A stretch of DNA of 64,000 nucleotides from Halovenus halobia (GTDB lineage Archaea; Halobacteriota; Halobacteria; Halobacteriales; Haloarculaceae): assembly GCF_051414135.1 (NCBI RefSeq), contig NZ_JBLKOA010000006.1, positions 186,001-250,000 of the forward strand. Direction: 5' to 3'. A program made the translations under genes and the position numbers. Each line of letters begins with the position of its first letter. The stretch's first letter is position 1. Below the pieces are notes generated by a model. It ran no database searches. It had not been told where the DNA came from and saw nothing but the letters and a program-made list of their open reading frames with translations. Below, piece after piece: positions 16,216 to 24,809 of this stretch.

Positions 16216-17252
16216 CGTCCCCTCCGGATGACGAGCTCGGCTGGTTCCAAAATTTTGTTGGCAGAAAACACTTCATTGACATACAACACCGGTCTGAAGG
16301 CGAGCGAGGGGAGACGCTGACAATTGCGGTCATAGACTCTATTTACAAACCAGACGAAGTTGGGTTCGACATTGTGACCAGTAGGCAGAAAAACTATATT
16401 GCTAGCGATGACGCTGTAACGGCAGTTCATGGCTTCCGTATGTTGCGAATAATTCAGGAGTATGCCCCGGAGTCGCTCTATGAAACCCATCGAATCATCA
16501 TTGATTCGGGAGAATTCAAACCCAGCAATTTCCTCAAAGCAATGAGCGATATCAAAGGTAGAAGCGTAGATATAGTGAATATTTCCGGGGGGAAGCATCA
16601 CACCGGGTGCAAACAACGCTGCCGTATTTGCAAAGCCACCAGAGAGGTGATTGAAAGCGGGACGATCGTGGTCGCTGGTGCAGGTAATCAATACGAAGGA
16701 GAGTCAAAAACTCTCTACTGTCCTGCCTTGTGTAGCGATGCTATCGCTGTCGGGAGCTATGAAACACGCTTCGGTCTCCAAGTTAACGAGGATGCAGATG
16801 TGGGTGTGTATCGAACAGTTCCACAGAACATCTACCCCCCGAACGCATATTGGATCCGGGATTCAAAAATGGCGTCTGATGGAGAGCCAATAGATATCGC
16901 GTTCTGTTCGGGCCGTGGGTGCTCGGAGTGGCATTCTTGTGAAAATAATCGCATAGAACAGTTGTCTGATCTCAACGTTTCATTTAGTGATGGCGAACCT
17001 GATGTGTTTGCTCCAGACCATTATCCATTCCAACGACGTGATGGAACATTAGGCATCGATGTCGGAACGAGTTTTGCTACCGCCTTAGTTTCGGGTGCGC
17101 TTGCCGATATCTTGAGCACTGTAGCACAGGAGCGCCCTCTCCCACAACCAGAAGAGGTAATGGAAGCAATCCGAAACACGCCAACGACAGTCGAGGGGAC
17201 GTCTCAGCGCAAGTTCAACTCACAGGCTATATTCCAGAATTTACTCCGATAG
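16206..17252 (+). CDS. Subtilisin-like (S8) serine protease domain in the -1 frame
   Basis: About 348 codons with a full subtilase triad in one frame: Asp at 16,335 (TIAVIDSIY), His at 16,428 (AVHGFRM), the oxyanion Asn at 16,686 (AGAGNQY) and Ser at 17,070 (GTSFATALVSG). The frame opens after TGA at 16,203-16,205 and has no ATG, GTG or TTG before the catalytic Asp; the first possible start, GTG at 16,374, would cut the Asp off. So an active enzyme requires a -1 frameshift from the upstream propeptide-like frame, or the gene is a decayed or misread one. Cys-rich insertions (CKQRCRICKA, CPALC) are unusual for haloarchaea. Confidence 0.65.
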   Translation, partial: GKLTSPPDDELGWFQNFVGRKHFIDIQHRSEGERGETLTIAVIDSIYKPDEVGFDIVTSRQKNYIASDDAVTAVHGFRMLRIIQEYAPESLYETHRIIIDSGEFKPSNFLKAMSDIKGRSVDIVNISGGKHHTGCKQRCRICKATREVIESGTIVVAGAGNQYEGESKTLYCPALCSDAIAVGSYETRFGLQVNEDADVGVYRTVPQNIYPPNAYWIRDSKMASDGEPIDIAFCSGRGCSEWHSCENNRIEQLSDLNVSFSDGEPDVFAPDHYPFQRRDGTLGIDVGTSFATALVSGALADILSTVAQERPLPQPEEVMEAIRNTPTTVEGTSQRKFNSQAIFQNLLR

Positions 17253-17303
17253 CATCTCTCCCTGCGACCCACGGGTTCTCCACCCTCCAGCGCACTTCCA
17301 GCG

Positions 17304-17330
17304 CTGTCGCTCACAGAAGATTCGCGACAG
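17304..17330. repeat. Perfect 7-bp inverted repeat between the protease and tRNA-Met
   Basis: CTGTCGC at 17,304-17,310 pairs with GCGACAG at 17,324-17,330 across a 13-base loop. It sits 9 bp from the tRNA 3' end and may be a recombinase binding arm or a transcript end. No T-run follows, so it is not a plain terminator. Confidence 0.4.
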
Positions 17331-17338
17331 TTGAGAAG

Positions 17339-17470
17339 TGCCCGGGGAGGGCTCCGAACCCTCGATCTCCGCATGTCCCAGGTCCGAGGCGACCCTCGGG
17401 GGAACGTGCGTGTGCCGCGTTCGTTGATACCCTATGAGTGCGGCGCTATGTCCAGCTAAGCCACCCGGGC
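17339..17470 (-). tRNA. tRNA-Met (anticodon CAT) with a 58-base intron
   Basis: The acceptor stem is GCCCGGG / CCCGGGC (17,464-17,470 and 17,340-17,346) with discriminator A at 17,339. The anticodon stem is CCGCA / TGCGG, and the anticodon CAT lies at 17,436-17,434. The exons join between position 37 (17,433) and 38 (17,374), so the intron is 17,375-17,432. It contains a stable hairpin (CCGAGG ... CCTCGG), and splice sites at 37/38 are typical of archaeal introns. Haloarchaeal elongator tRNA-Met is known to carry an intron there. A tRNA-Ile with modified CAT is the alternative. Confidence 0.93.
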
Positions 17471-17539
17471 GCATACACCCCTAATCGGGTCGTTGTCTTT
17501 AAGATTCTCATTCCAACGCGGTATGTGGCGGAGTCCCAG

Positions 17540-17719
17540 TTACGCCAGCGCCAGCGTCAACCCAACTACCACGACTAGTCCCACGAACAGGACGGCAAAT
17601 CCGATTGCGACCTGTCCGTTGGTGTACTCACTCTGCGGGGCGGTGCTGCGCCGCGGTGGCTCCGTTTCCGGTGCTTGCGGGTCCGCTGGGTCGTAGGCCT
17701 CGCTGTCGTCGTCGCTCAT
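17540..17719 (-). CDS. Small single-helix membrane protein
   Basis: 59 residues. An acidic, proline-rich N-terminus (MSDDDSEAYDPADPQAPE) and the motif EYTNGQVAIGF lead into one transmembrane helix (about 39-58) ending in the final residues. Nothing suggests an enzyme. I use the ATG at 17,719; an upstream in-frame GTG would add eight residues. Confidence 0.6.
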   Translation of the reverse strand: MSDDDSEAYDPADPQAPETEPPRRSTAPQSEYTNGQVAIGFAVLFVGLVVVVGLTLALA

Positions 17720-17806
17720 ACTCGCACTCGTAGTCGGATTCACTTCGGTGTATCGACTCTTTTTGTATGGGTTGGTTCGAGTGGACGTGGTTGTTGTATT
17801 GCTGAG

Positions 17807-17923
17807 AACAGCCAGAAAGCCCCGAGGTTCTCGACCCTTTCAGCCCCACCCTGTTGCTTGTCCCACAGGCCACCGCGGGTGGGACTGAAAGGGGCCGAGC
17901 GCGAGGGGGGCTTTCTGGCTGTT
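17807..17923. repeat. Palindromic repeat, copy A (117 bp)
   Basis: A two-level imperfect palindrome. The outer arms are 17 bp and perfect (AACAGCCAGAAAGCCCC and its complement ending at 17,923). Inner arms CCCTTTCAGCCCCACCC and GGGTGGGACTGAAAGGG pair with one mismatch around a 25-base loop. A related copy lies at 44,923-45,212. It could fold as RNA or act as a MITE-like element; it holds no gene. Confidence 0.75.
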
Positions 17924-18012
17924 AATATCCGTAACCTTCTCGCTCTCTACTCAAACTCCTCGGATGGAAACGCATAGGTGCCCCAGTCTCCTACCGCGGC
18001 ACAACAACCCAT

Positions 18013-18828
18013 ATGACCCTCACCAAGCGGATCATCCCCTGTATCGACGTGGATGTCGACGATGACGGTAACGCTGCAGTCTACACGGGCGTCAATTTCG
18101 AGGACCTCGAATACACCGGCGACCCGGTCGAGATGGCAAAGGAGTACAACGAGGCCGGTGCCGACGAGTTCGTCTTTCTGGATATCACCGCCTCTGCCGA
18201 GGGCCGCGAGACGATGCTCGATACCGTCTCGTCGGTCGCCGACGAGGTGTTCATCCCGCTGACTGTCGGCGGCGGCATCCGTACCCGCGATGATATCAAA
18301 GAGACGCTTCGGGCCGGTGCCGACAAAGTGTCAATCAACACCGGTGCACTGCAGCGCCCAGAACTCATCGGTGAGGGGGCACAGGCGTTCGGCAGCCAGT
18401 GTATCGTCATCTCCGTCGACGCACGCCGACGATTCGACGACGAGGGCGAATACTACGCCGAGGTCGACGGCGAATCCTGCTGGTTCGAGTGCACGGTCAA
18501 GGGGGGCCGTGAGGGCACCGGCACCGACGCCGTCGAGTGGGCCGAAGAGGCAGAACGCCGTGGCGCGGGTGAACTGTTCATCAACTCTATCGACGCCGAC
18601 GGAACCAAGGACGGCTACGATATTCCGCTGATGAGTGCCGTCTGCGAAACTGTTTCGACGCCGGTAATCGCGTCGTCGGGCTGTGGCGGTCCCGAGGACG
18701 CCTACGAAGTGTTCACCGAGGCCAACGCCGACGCCGCGCTGGCCGCGTCTATTTTCCACTTCGGCGAGTACTCCATCGAAGAAACGAAACAGTATCTCGA
18801 CGAGCGCGGAATTCCCGTTCGACTCTAA
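18013..18828 (+). CDS. hisF: Imidazole glycerol phosphate synthase cyclase subunit HisF
   Basis: TIM-barrel subunit that closes the imidazole ring using ammonia from HisH, giving IGP and AICAR. 271 residues. Catalytic Asp12 (CIDVDVDDDG) and the second Asp in VISVDARRR are present, as are the phosphate loops TVGGGIRTRDD and SSGCGGPED. It stands alone, with no hisH or hisA beside it. The stop overlaps that of the convergent monooxygenase (CTAA at 18,825-18,828). Confidence 0.96.
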   Translation: MTLTKRIIPCIDVDVDDDGNAAVYTGVNFEDLEYTGDPVEMAKEYNEAGADEFVFLDITASAEGRETMLDTVSSVADEVFIPLTVGGGIRTRDDIKETLRAGADKVSINTGALQRPELIGEGAQAFGSQCIVISVDARRRFDDEGEYYAEVDGESCWFECTVKGGREGTGTDAVEWAEEAERRGAGELFINSIDADGTKDGYDIPLMSAVCETVSTPVIASSGCGGPEDAYEVFTEANADAALAASIFHFGEYSIEETKQYLDERGIPVRL

Positions 18829-20474
18829 TCTGCGGAGCCTGCTACTCCGTCGACGGACTGGCCGAACTCGAAGCCCTCGTAGCCATTCTCGACGACGCGT
18901 TCACATTCTCGCCGGTAGGTCTCGACACCGCCGGGGAACGGCGTGAACACACGGGGCTTGTCTGGGACGTTCGCGCCGCGATACCACGACTCTGCCTCCG
19001 AGAAGAGCATCTGGTCGGCGAGCATATTCGTCTGGGAAACCCACCGCTCGGCGGCCGCAGACTGCGGTTCGATGTACTCGTACCCCTCCGACTGCATGTA
19101 CTCGATACAGTCCGCAATCCAGTCGACGTGTTGCTCGATAGAAACGGGCATGTTGCTCAGGACTGACGGACTCTGCGGGCCAGTGATGGTGAACAGGTTC
19201 GGGAAGCCATCCACGCCGAGGCCGAGATACGTCCGCGGGCCGCCCTCCCACGCTTCTTCGAGGGTGTATCCGTCCCGGCCCTCGATATCCATCGCCAGCA
19301 GCGCGCCGGTCATCGCGTCGAAGCCAGTTGCGAAGATGACGGTATCGAGGTCGTAGTGGTTGGCCGTCGTCTGAATTCCCTCGGGCGTGAACTCGGTGAT
19401 TGGGTTCTCCGCCACGTCAGCAAGCGTCACGTCCTCGCGGTTGAACGTCTCGTAGTAGCCGCCGTAATCCATCGGCGGTCGTTTGCTCCCGTAAGGGTGC
19501 GCTGTGGGCACGAGTTTCTCGGCTGTTTCGGGGTCATCAACCTGTTCTCGAATCTTCTCACGAAGGAATTCGGATACAATCTCGTTCGTGTCGTCGTTGA
19601 ACAGCGTGTCTTCGAAAGTATGCAGAAACCGGAAGCCGCCCGCTTGCCAGCCCTCCTCCAGTGCGTCGCGAATCTCTTCGTCGGACAATCCTGCCGTCGT
19701 CGCGTGTGTCATCTCGAATGGCATCCCCAGCCACGAGAAGCGTGCGTCCTCCCAGATCTCGTCGTAGTTGGCTTTGATCTCTGCCCACTCGTCGTCTCCG
19801 AGCGGGCGGTTCCGTGCCGGCACGGCGTAGTTCGGCGTTCGCTGGAAGACGGTCAGGTGGCCTGCCCGGTCGGCAACCTCCGGCGTCAGCTGGATACCGG
19901 TCGAGCCAGTGCCGATAACTCCGACCCGTTTCCCCGCTAACTCGACACCGTTCTGTGGCCACCGCGCCGTGTGATAGCTCTCTCCCTCGAAGGCATCGCG
20001 ATTGTCGAAGTCGGGAGTGTACGGCTCCGAGAGACAGCCGACGGCGCTAATGAAAAAGCGACTGGTGACTGACTCGCCGCCGTCGGTTTCGACGGTCCAC
20101 GTTCCAGCGTCTTCGTCGAACGTTGCGGATTCGACCGCTGTCTCGAAGCTAATCTGCTCTCGCAGGTCGAGGTGGTCGGCAGCGAAGCGGAGATAGTCGA
20201 GAATTTCGGGCTGTTCTGGGTAGCGCTCGCTCCACTCCCACTCCTCGCGAATCTCCTCGGAAAACGAGTAACAGTAGATGTGGCTCTCGCTGTCACAGCG
20301 AGCCCCCGGATAGCGGTTCCAGTACCACGTTCCACCCACGTCCGGTGCTTTCTCGAACACCTGAACCGATAGGCCGAGTTCGCGCAGGCGGTGAGACATG
20401 TACAGTCCCGAAAAGCCTGCGCCGACAACGACAGCATCGACTGCTGCTGTTCCCCCCGTGTCGTCCCGTGTCAT
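18825..20474 (-). CDS. Flavin-dependent monooxygenase, Baeyer-Villiger type
   Basis: 549 residues from the ATG at 20,474 (an upstream in-frame stretch is not protein-like). FAD-binding GAGFSG near the N-terminus, NADP-binding GTGSTG in the middle, and between them FEGESYHTARWP, which matches the Baeyer-Villiger fingerprint F-x-G-x3-H-x3-W-P. It would insert oxygen next to a ketone, giving an ester or lactone. Divergently transcribed from a wax-ester/acyltransferase gene with 155 bp between the starts, which suggests a shared promoter region and lipid-related work. The substrate cannot be read from the sequence. Confidence 0.87.
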   Translation of the reverse strand: MTRDDTGGTAAVDAVVVGAGFSGLYMSHRLRELGLSVQVFEKAPDVGGTWYWNRYPGARCDSESHIYCYSFSEEIREEWEWSERYPEQPEILDYLRFAADHLDLREQISFETAVESATFDEDAGTWTVETDGGESVTSRFFISAVGCLSEPYTPDFDNRDAFEGESYHTARWPQNGVELAGKRVGVIGTGSTGIQLTPEVADRAGHLTVFQRTPNYAVPARNRPLGDDEWAEIKANYDEIWEDARFSWLGMPFEMTHATTAGLSDEEIRDALEEGWQAGGFRFLHTFEDTLFNDDTNEIVSEFLREKIREQVDDPETAEKLVPTAHPYGSKRPPMDYGGYYETFNREDVTLADVAENPITEFTPEGIQTTANHYDLDTVIFATGFDAMTGALLAMDIEGRDGYTLEEAWEGGPRTYLGLGVDGFPNLFTITGPQSPSVLSNMPVSIEQHVDWIADCIEYMQSEGYEYIEPQSAAAERWVSQTNMLADQMLFSEAESWYRGANVPDKPRVFTPFPGGVETYRRECERVVENGYEGFEFGQSVDGVAGSAD

Positions 20475-20629
20475 TGTTGCACACATTGATGGTCGGCTGT
20501 CACATTTGGCTCGCAGCACAATAAGCGCCCTGCCGGCCCGGAGACTCGAAGATACCGTCACAGCGGGCACTGACCCTCCTAACAACGAAGGTTTAAGAGA
20601 TGTTATCCTGAACAACCTGATAACCGATC

Positions 20630-22009
20630 ATGCCAGATCGAGATCCGCTTTCGGGTGCTGACAACGCGTGGCGACGAATGGGGCGGACGGACAATTTGAT
20701 GACGATTACCGGAATTCTCTGGTTCGACGAGAAGGTAACCTACGAGGAAGTCTGCGACCGGTTGGAGGAGCGATTGCTGCAGTTCGACCGGTTCACACAG
20801 AAAATTGGGGGCCGAAAGCGGCGCTTCCGCCGTCCATACTGGGAGACGGTGGAGGATTTCGACATCGAATCACACGTCTACGATATCTCACTGCCAGAAC
20901 CAGCCAGCGACGCAAAGTTCCAGGAATTCGTTGGTCGGCTCATGAGCCGACCGCTCGATGAGCGCCGGCCGCTGTGGGAGGCCTATCTCATCGACGACGT
21001 GGACAGAGGCGACGGCAATGCAATCACGTTCCGCATCAACCACAGCCTCGGCGACGGGTTTGCACTCCTGTACGTGTTGCTCGGACTGGCCGACAACCCC
21101 GAAGATATCGAACTCCCTATCGGGAACGTCCCGCAGGCCCCAAACAGCGACCCCTCCGAGGCCCGGAGCACCGAGCGCAAACCGAACGCCCACAGCGACA
21201 GCGGCCGCAGTGCCGACGAGGGCGCAGACCTGAGCGAGATTCGGTTCGGGAAAGCCGGACTGGCGGCGACGACAATCAAGGAAATGGATTACCTGCTTCG
21301 GATGCCCGACGAGGCCGACACCTCCCTGAGAGGTGAACTGGGCAGCCGGAAACACGCCTCTTGGACCGACGGTGTGGAACTCGCCCGCATCAAAGACATC
21401 AAACGACAACACGACGCGACGGTCAACGACGTGTTGCTGGCGGTCACGGCAGGAGCGCTCCGGCGCGAACTCGAAGACCGCGGCGAAGACACCGAGGGAC
21501 TGCAACTCCGGTGTACCGTTCCGGTCAACCTCGTGCCGATGGCCGACCGCACCGAACAACTGGGCAACGGCTTCGGACTGGCCTTTCTTCCGCTGCCGGT
21601 CGGCGAGGAGGACCTTGGCGAGCGCATCGAGTTCATGAGTGACAACGTCGGCATCGAGAAACTCGGGGTCGAGGCCTTCTTGATGTACAAACTGCTCGAC
21701 TTCGGCGGGATGCTGCCCGACATGGCACAGGAGCAACTCATGACGATGTTCGAGGATAGAGCGACCGGCATCGTCACGAACGTGCCGGGGCCGCTGAACA
21801 CCATCGACTTCGCCGGCACGGAAGTAACCGACATGGTCTTCTGGGTGCCACAGGCCGTCGACCAGGGGCTGGGCATCAGCCTCATCACCTACGGCGGCAG
21901 CGTCCGCGTCGGCGTCGCCGGCGACGCCAATCTCATCCCAGACGCAGACGGTCTGGCCAAACACTTCGAGGCAGAAATCGGCCACCTCGAAGCCCAACTC
22001 GACGACTGA
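20630..22009 (+). CDS. WS/DGAT family O-acyltransferase
   Basis: 459-residue member of the wax ester synthase / diacylglycerol acyltransferase family, which joins acyl-CoA to an alcohol. The N-terminus (LSGADNAWRRM) is characteristic. The catalytic HHxxxDG motif appears as NHSLGDG (Asn137, His138, Asp142): the first His is replaced by Asn, but the second, essential His is kept. The C-terminal half has the NDVLLAVTAGALR and TNVPGP motifs. Residues about 170-200 form an acidic linker. A near-leaderless TATA (GTTTAAG near 20,591) precedes it. Wax ester or triacylglycerol synthesis is uncommon in archaea, so the product needs testing. Confidence 0.85.
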   Translation: MPDRDPLSGADNAWRRMGRTDNLMTITGILWFDEKVTYEEVCDRLEERLLQFDRFTQKIGGRKRRFRRPYWETVEDFDIESHVYDISLPEPASDAKFQEFVGRLMSRPLDERRPLWEAYLIDDVDRGDGNAITFRINHSLGDGFALLYVLLGLADNPEDIELPIGNVPQAPNSDPSEARSTERKPNAHSDSGRSADEGADLSEIRFGKAGLAATTIKEMDYLLRMPDEADTSLRGELGSRKHASWTDGVELARIKDIKRQHDATVNDVLLAVTAGALRRELEDRGEDTEGLQLRCTVPVNLVPMADRTEQLGNGFGLAFLPLPVGEEDLGERIEFMSDNVGIEKLGVEAFLMYKLLDFGGMLPDMAQEQLMTMFEDRATGIVTNVPGPLNTIDFAGTEVTDMVFWVPQAVDQGLGISLITYGGSVRVGVAGDANLIPDADGLAKHFEAEIGHLEAQLDD

Positions 22010-22010
22010 C

Positions 22011-23318
22011 CTACTCCTCGGCTGGTTGGTCGTCGCTCCGGAGTTGTTCTCGCCCGCCTTCGTGTTCGACAGTCACCGGCAGACAGCTCTCACAGAAATC
22101 GACGCCGAGTTCGGTCAACTGGATGGAGCCGTAGACTGTTTTGGGCCGATTCGCTCGGTCGATGGCGGCCTCGATGTGTGGTTGGGCGTCGAGCACCTGA
22201 TACCGCTTGAGATCATCGACTGGTTGCTCGGTCACTCGGACCAGTCCGAGTCGCTGGAGATTCTGCAGGTAAATCGGTGTTCGCTCGGCGTGGCGACAGC
22301 CCGAATCGGTCCCGACCATCGAGAGTGTCCGGGCAATCAGCCGTGACTGGGGTGGGATGTACTGTTTGTCGTAGACATCAATCGAGGCCTGTCTACCCTC
22401 CGTCGCAAGCAGGCGAAGAATGCGGGCCTCGTCCGCCGCGAGCGAGTCAAGTATCGACGGGTAGGCCGGGTGGAAGGCTTCGCTCCGTCCGATCTCTGCG
22501 GATCTGGAGAGCAGGCGTTCCCCGCGCTGGCGAAGTTGCTCGCTTGTAACGGGTCGGTCGTCGAGCGCGGCGTCATCGTGGGCGTCGAGCCACTCTGAGC
22601 GCCGTTCCCCGATGTCGACGCCGGACCGCTGGAGTTCGTCGAGTGTAATTGCGCGCACCTCGGTCAGCAACTCGGCGGGCGAGCTGGCGTTCATCGCCGC
22701 ATACCCCATCCGCGTGCCGGTTCGGACGCCGGATTCGAGGGAGTAGCCCGTTGCTCGCTGTGTCATCGCCGCGCCAAGCCGCGCCAGTCGGAACGTCTCC
22801 AGGTCGCTGTCTTCTGCCGGGACGAGCTCCGCACCGTCCCCGCTAAACAACCCGCTCAGCGGACTGTTGTACGGGTCGGTCATGGCTGTAATCGCCTGTT
22901 GAATGCCCGTCCGGAACCGCTCGACGTCGTTCGAGTTGATGCTCGCTGGGTCGCGCACCCCCGCCTCAATCACTGACAGAATATCGTCAGTTCGCTCCTC
23001 GCCAGTTCCTGTCCCGGCAAGGGCCTGCTCGAACACCGAGAGCAGTCCCTCGACGTTTGCGTCTTCGAGCTCATCGGGCTGGATAATCGACTCCTCGACC
23101 AGCGAGACGAACTCTGCAATCGTCTCTGGCTCTGTCTGTGTCGGGTTCGCAATTGCGCGCTCGAACAGCCCGATCAGCCGGTTTGTTTCCTCGCGTTCGA
23201 GGCGGTCGCCCTGCAGTAGTTGCTCGACAATCGAGAAGATACGGTCGACCTCCGCCAGCCGGAGGTTCACGTCGACCTCGTCGACAGTGTCCGGGTCGTC
23301 GTCTGTGTCACCACTCAT
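22011..23318 (-). CDS. DUF4393 (Abi-alpha-like) protein
   Basis: 435 residues, soluble and acidic. The part ARILRLLATEGRQASIDVYD, then LIARTLSMVGTDSGCRH and PIYLQNLQRLGLVRV, is the pattern I recall for DUF4393, a family linked to abortive-infection alpha proteins. A His and Cys pair at the end (DFCESCLPVT) may form a metal knuckle. The N-terminal 180 residues are helical. Its ATG overlaps the TGA of the upstream DUF445 gene, so the two are translationally coupled. Function unknown. Confidence 0.7.
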   Translation of the reverse strand: MSGDTDDDPDTVDEVDVNLRLAEVDRIFSIVEQLLQGDRLEREETNRLIGLFERAIANPTQTEPETIAEFVSLVEESIIQPDELEDANVEGLLSVFEQALAGTGTGEERTDDILSVIEAGVRDPASINSNDVERFRTGIQQAITAMTDPYNSPLSGLFSGDGAELVPAEDSDLETFRLARLGAAMTQRATGYSLESGVRTGTRMGYAAMNASSPAELLTEVRAITLDELQRSGVDIGERRSEWLDAHDDAALDDRPVTSEQLRQRGERLLSRSAEIGRSEAFHPAYPSILDSLAADEARILRLLATEGRQASIDVYDKQYIPPQSRLIARTLSMVGTDSGCRHAERTPIYLQNLQRLGLVRVTEQPVDDLKRYQVLDAQPHIEAAIDRANRPKTVYGSIQLTELGVDFCESCLPVTVEHEGGREQLRSDDQPAEE

Positions 23319-24622
23319 AACGTTGTCACCACCAGTAGCTGGAGCCACCCGGCGACGAAGCCGAGCACCGCGCCGAGCAGAATCAACATCCACTCGTCTT
23401 CCTCGAAGGCTGGCCGCAGTAACTCCACGAACCCTTCGGGCGGGAGATTTCTGATGCGCTCGGTCATCCAGCCTTCGATTGCGTCGCTGCGTTCGTCGTT
23501 GAACTCGGGGTCCTGTAGCGGGCCGATTGTCTGGTCGACGCTCTCCTCCGCGAACGTCTCCCGCAGTCGCTCGTACTGCTGGTCGCCGGCGGCCATTCTG
23601 ATTATGGGGGCGGCGAGGCCCACCGAGCGGTCGACTTCGGGTCGGATTGCGTCACGGATCATTTTTCGTGTGCGGTCTGACTGGCTGCCGTGGATGAGAT
23701 TCTCGGCGACGTTTCCGATCGTTACCACCTCTTCGGCGACTATCTCGGCGTACTTCGCCGCGGCAGTTGGTTGGCGCTTGATAAAAAGCCCCTGGAGGCG
23801 AATGGGGCCGAGTTTGTACTCTTTGATCGGCCGGAAGATGATGTACAGGGCGATGTAGTTGGTGAGATAGCCAACCGCGACGCCACAGAGCGGGAGCACC
23901 CACCACTTGTCGATGTACAGAAAGAGCGGGACCGAAAACAGGCCGAGAAAGGTCCCAATATAGAAGCCCGAGTTGACGATGAACTTCAGTTCGCGGTCCC
24001 CGACTTCCAGAAAGATCTGATTGATCAACTCGGGATTGCGGTCGAGGTGGCCGGCTATCATCTGGTTGATATCCAGCAGTTCGTCGATATTCTCGCCGAT
24101 CTTCTCGGTAATCTCTTCGGCGATGCGCGGAAACCGGTTTTCCACGCGGGCGTGGATGAACTCGCGTGTCACTTCCGGTGCGTTGTGCCACAGTTCGGGA
24201 TACTCTGACTGGATTACCTCTGTGGTCAACTCCCGGACCTCCTCCCGGGACTCGGTGACGATATGCGAGGCAATTCGGTCGGGGTCGAACCGCTCGTAAA
24301 ACTCCGCTTCGGTCCCGATTTTGGCAATTCCTTTCTCCGCAGCGATGGTTCCCATCCGGGCCGACCGCGAGGGGATAATTCCCTGCCAGCCAACCCGGCC
24401 CTCGACGACGCCGGGAATCTGCTGGAGTCTCCGCGGGAGCGCGGGCGCGACCTGTCGCAGTCCCGGCATCGAGACGCCGACGAAATCTGTCGGGTAGAAC
24501 AGCATCCGAATCGCGACCCAGTTGGTGCCGTAGCCGATCAACCCCGTAATCAGTGGAATCGAAAGCAGTCGCCACTGCACGTCGGGCAAACTCACAACGG
24601 CGGCGACTTCTGATAGTAGCAT
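23315..24622 (-). CDS. DUF445 membrane protein
   Basis: 435 residues. The N-terminal helix (LLSIPLITGLIGYGTNWVAIRMLF) is the DUF445 start, followed by a long helical soluble region and a second group of helices near 240-270 (LFSVPLFLYIDKWWVLPL, VGYLTNYIALYIIF), where the GxxTNxxAxxxxF motif repeats. One more helix lies at the C-terminus. It is probably in the cell membrane. It is the first gene of a two-gene operon; the pairing with DUF4393 is notable. A promoter TATA (AAAAGATAAAT on this strand, 24,683-24,693) lies 60-70 bp upstream. Confidence 0.85.
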   Translation of the reverse strand: MLLSEVAAVVSLPDVQWRLLSIPLITGLIGYGTNWVAIRMLFYPTDFVGVSMPGLRQVAPALPRRLQQIPGVVEGRVGWQGIIPSRSARMGTIAAEKGIAKIGTEAEFYERFDPDRIASHIVTESREEVRELTTEVIQSEYPELWHNAPEVTREFIHARVENRFPRIAEEITEKIGENIDELLDINQMIAGHLDRNPELINQIFLEVGDRELKFIVNSGFYIGTFLGLFSVPLFLYIDKWWVLPLCGVAVGYLTNYIALYIIFRPIKEYKLGPIRLQGLFIKRQPTAAAKYAEIVAEEVVTIGNVAENLIHGSQSDRTRKMIRDAIRPEVDRSVGLAAPIIRMAAGDQQYERLRETFAEESVDQTIGPLQDPEFNDERSDAIEGWMTERIRNLPPEGFVELLRPAFEEDEWMLILLGAVLGFVAGWLQLLVVTTL

Positions 24623-24809
24623 ACTTCCTCTCTCCCGACCGCGACACCGTCGGTGTACGTCTGTCCTTCGTTCCGCCGGGTTCATTTATCTTTTAGTTGC
24701 CCGACCAGCGAGGGTCGATGAACCCGATGACTTTCGTTGTCGTTGAGTGGTGTTCAGTGTGTTTAATCGGCAAGTATTAATGTTCACCGAAACAAACTAT
24801 CAGTCACCA

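Noticed and set aside
16374..17252. Taking GTG at 16,374 as the true start of the protease
   Set aside because: It would remove the catalytic Asp at 16,335, which is in the same frame and in a good VIDS motif, so the frame must be entered upstream.
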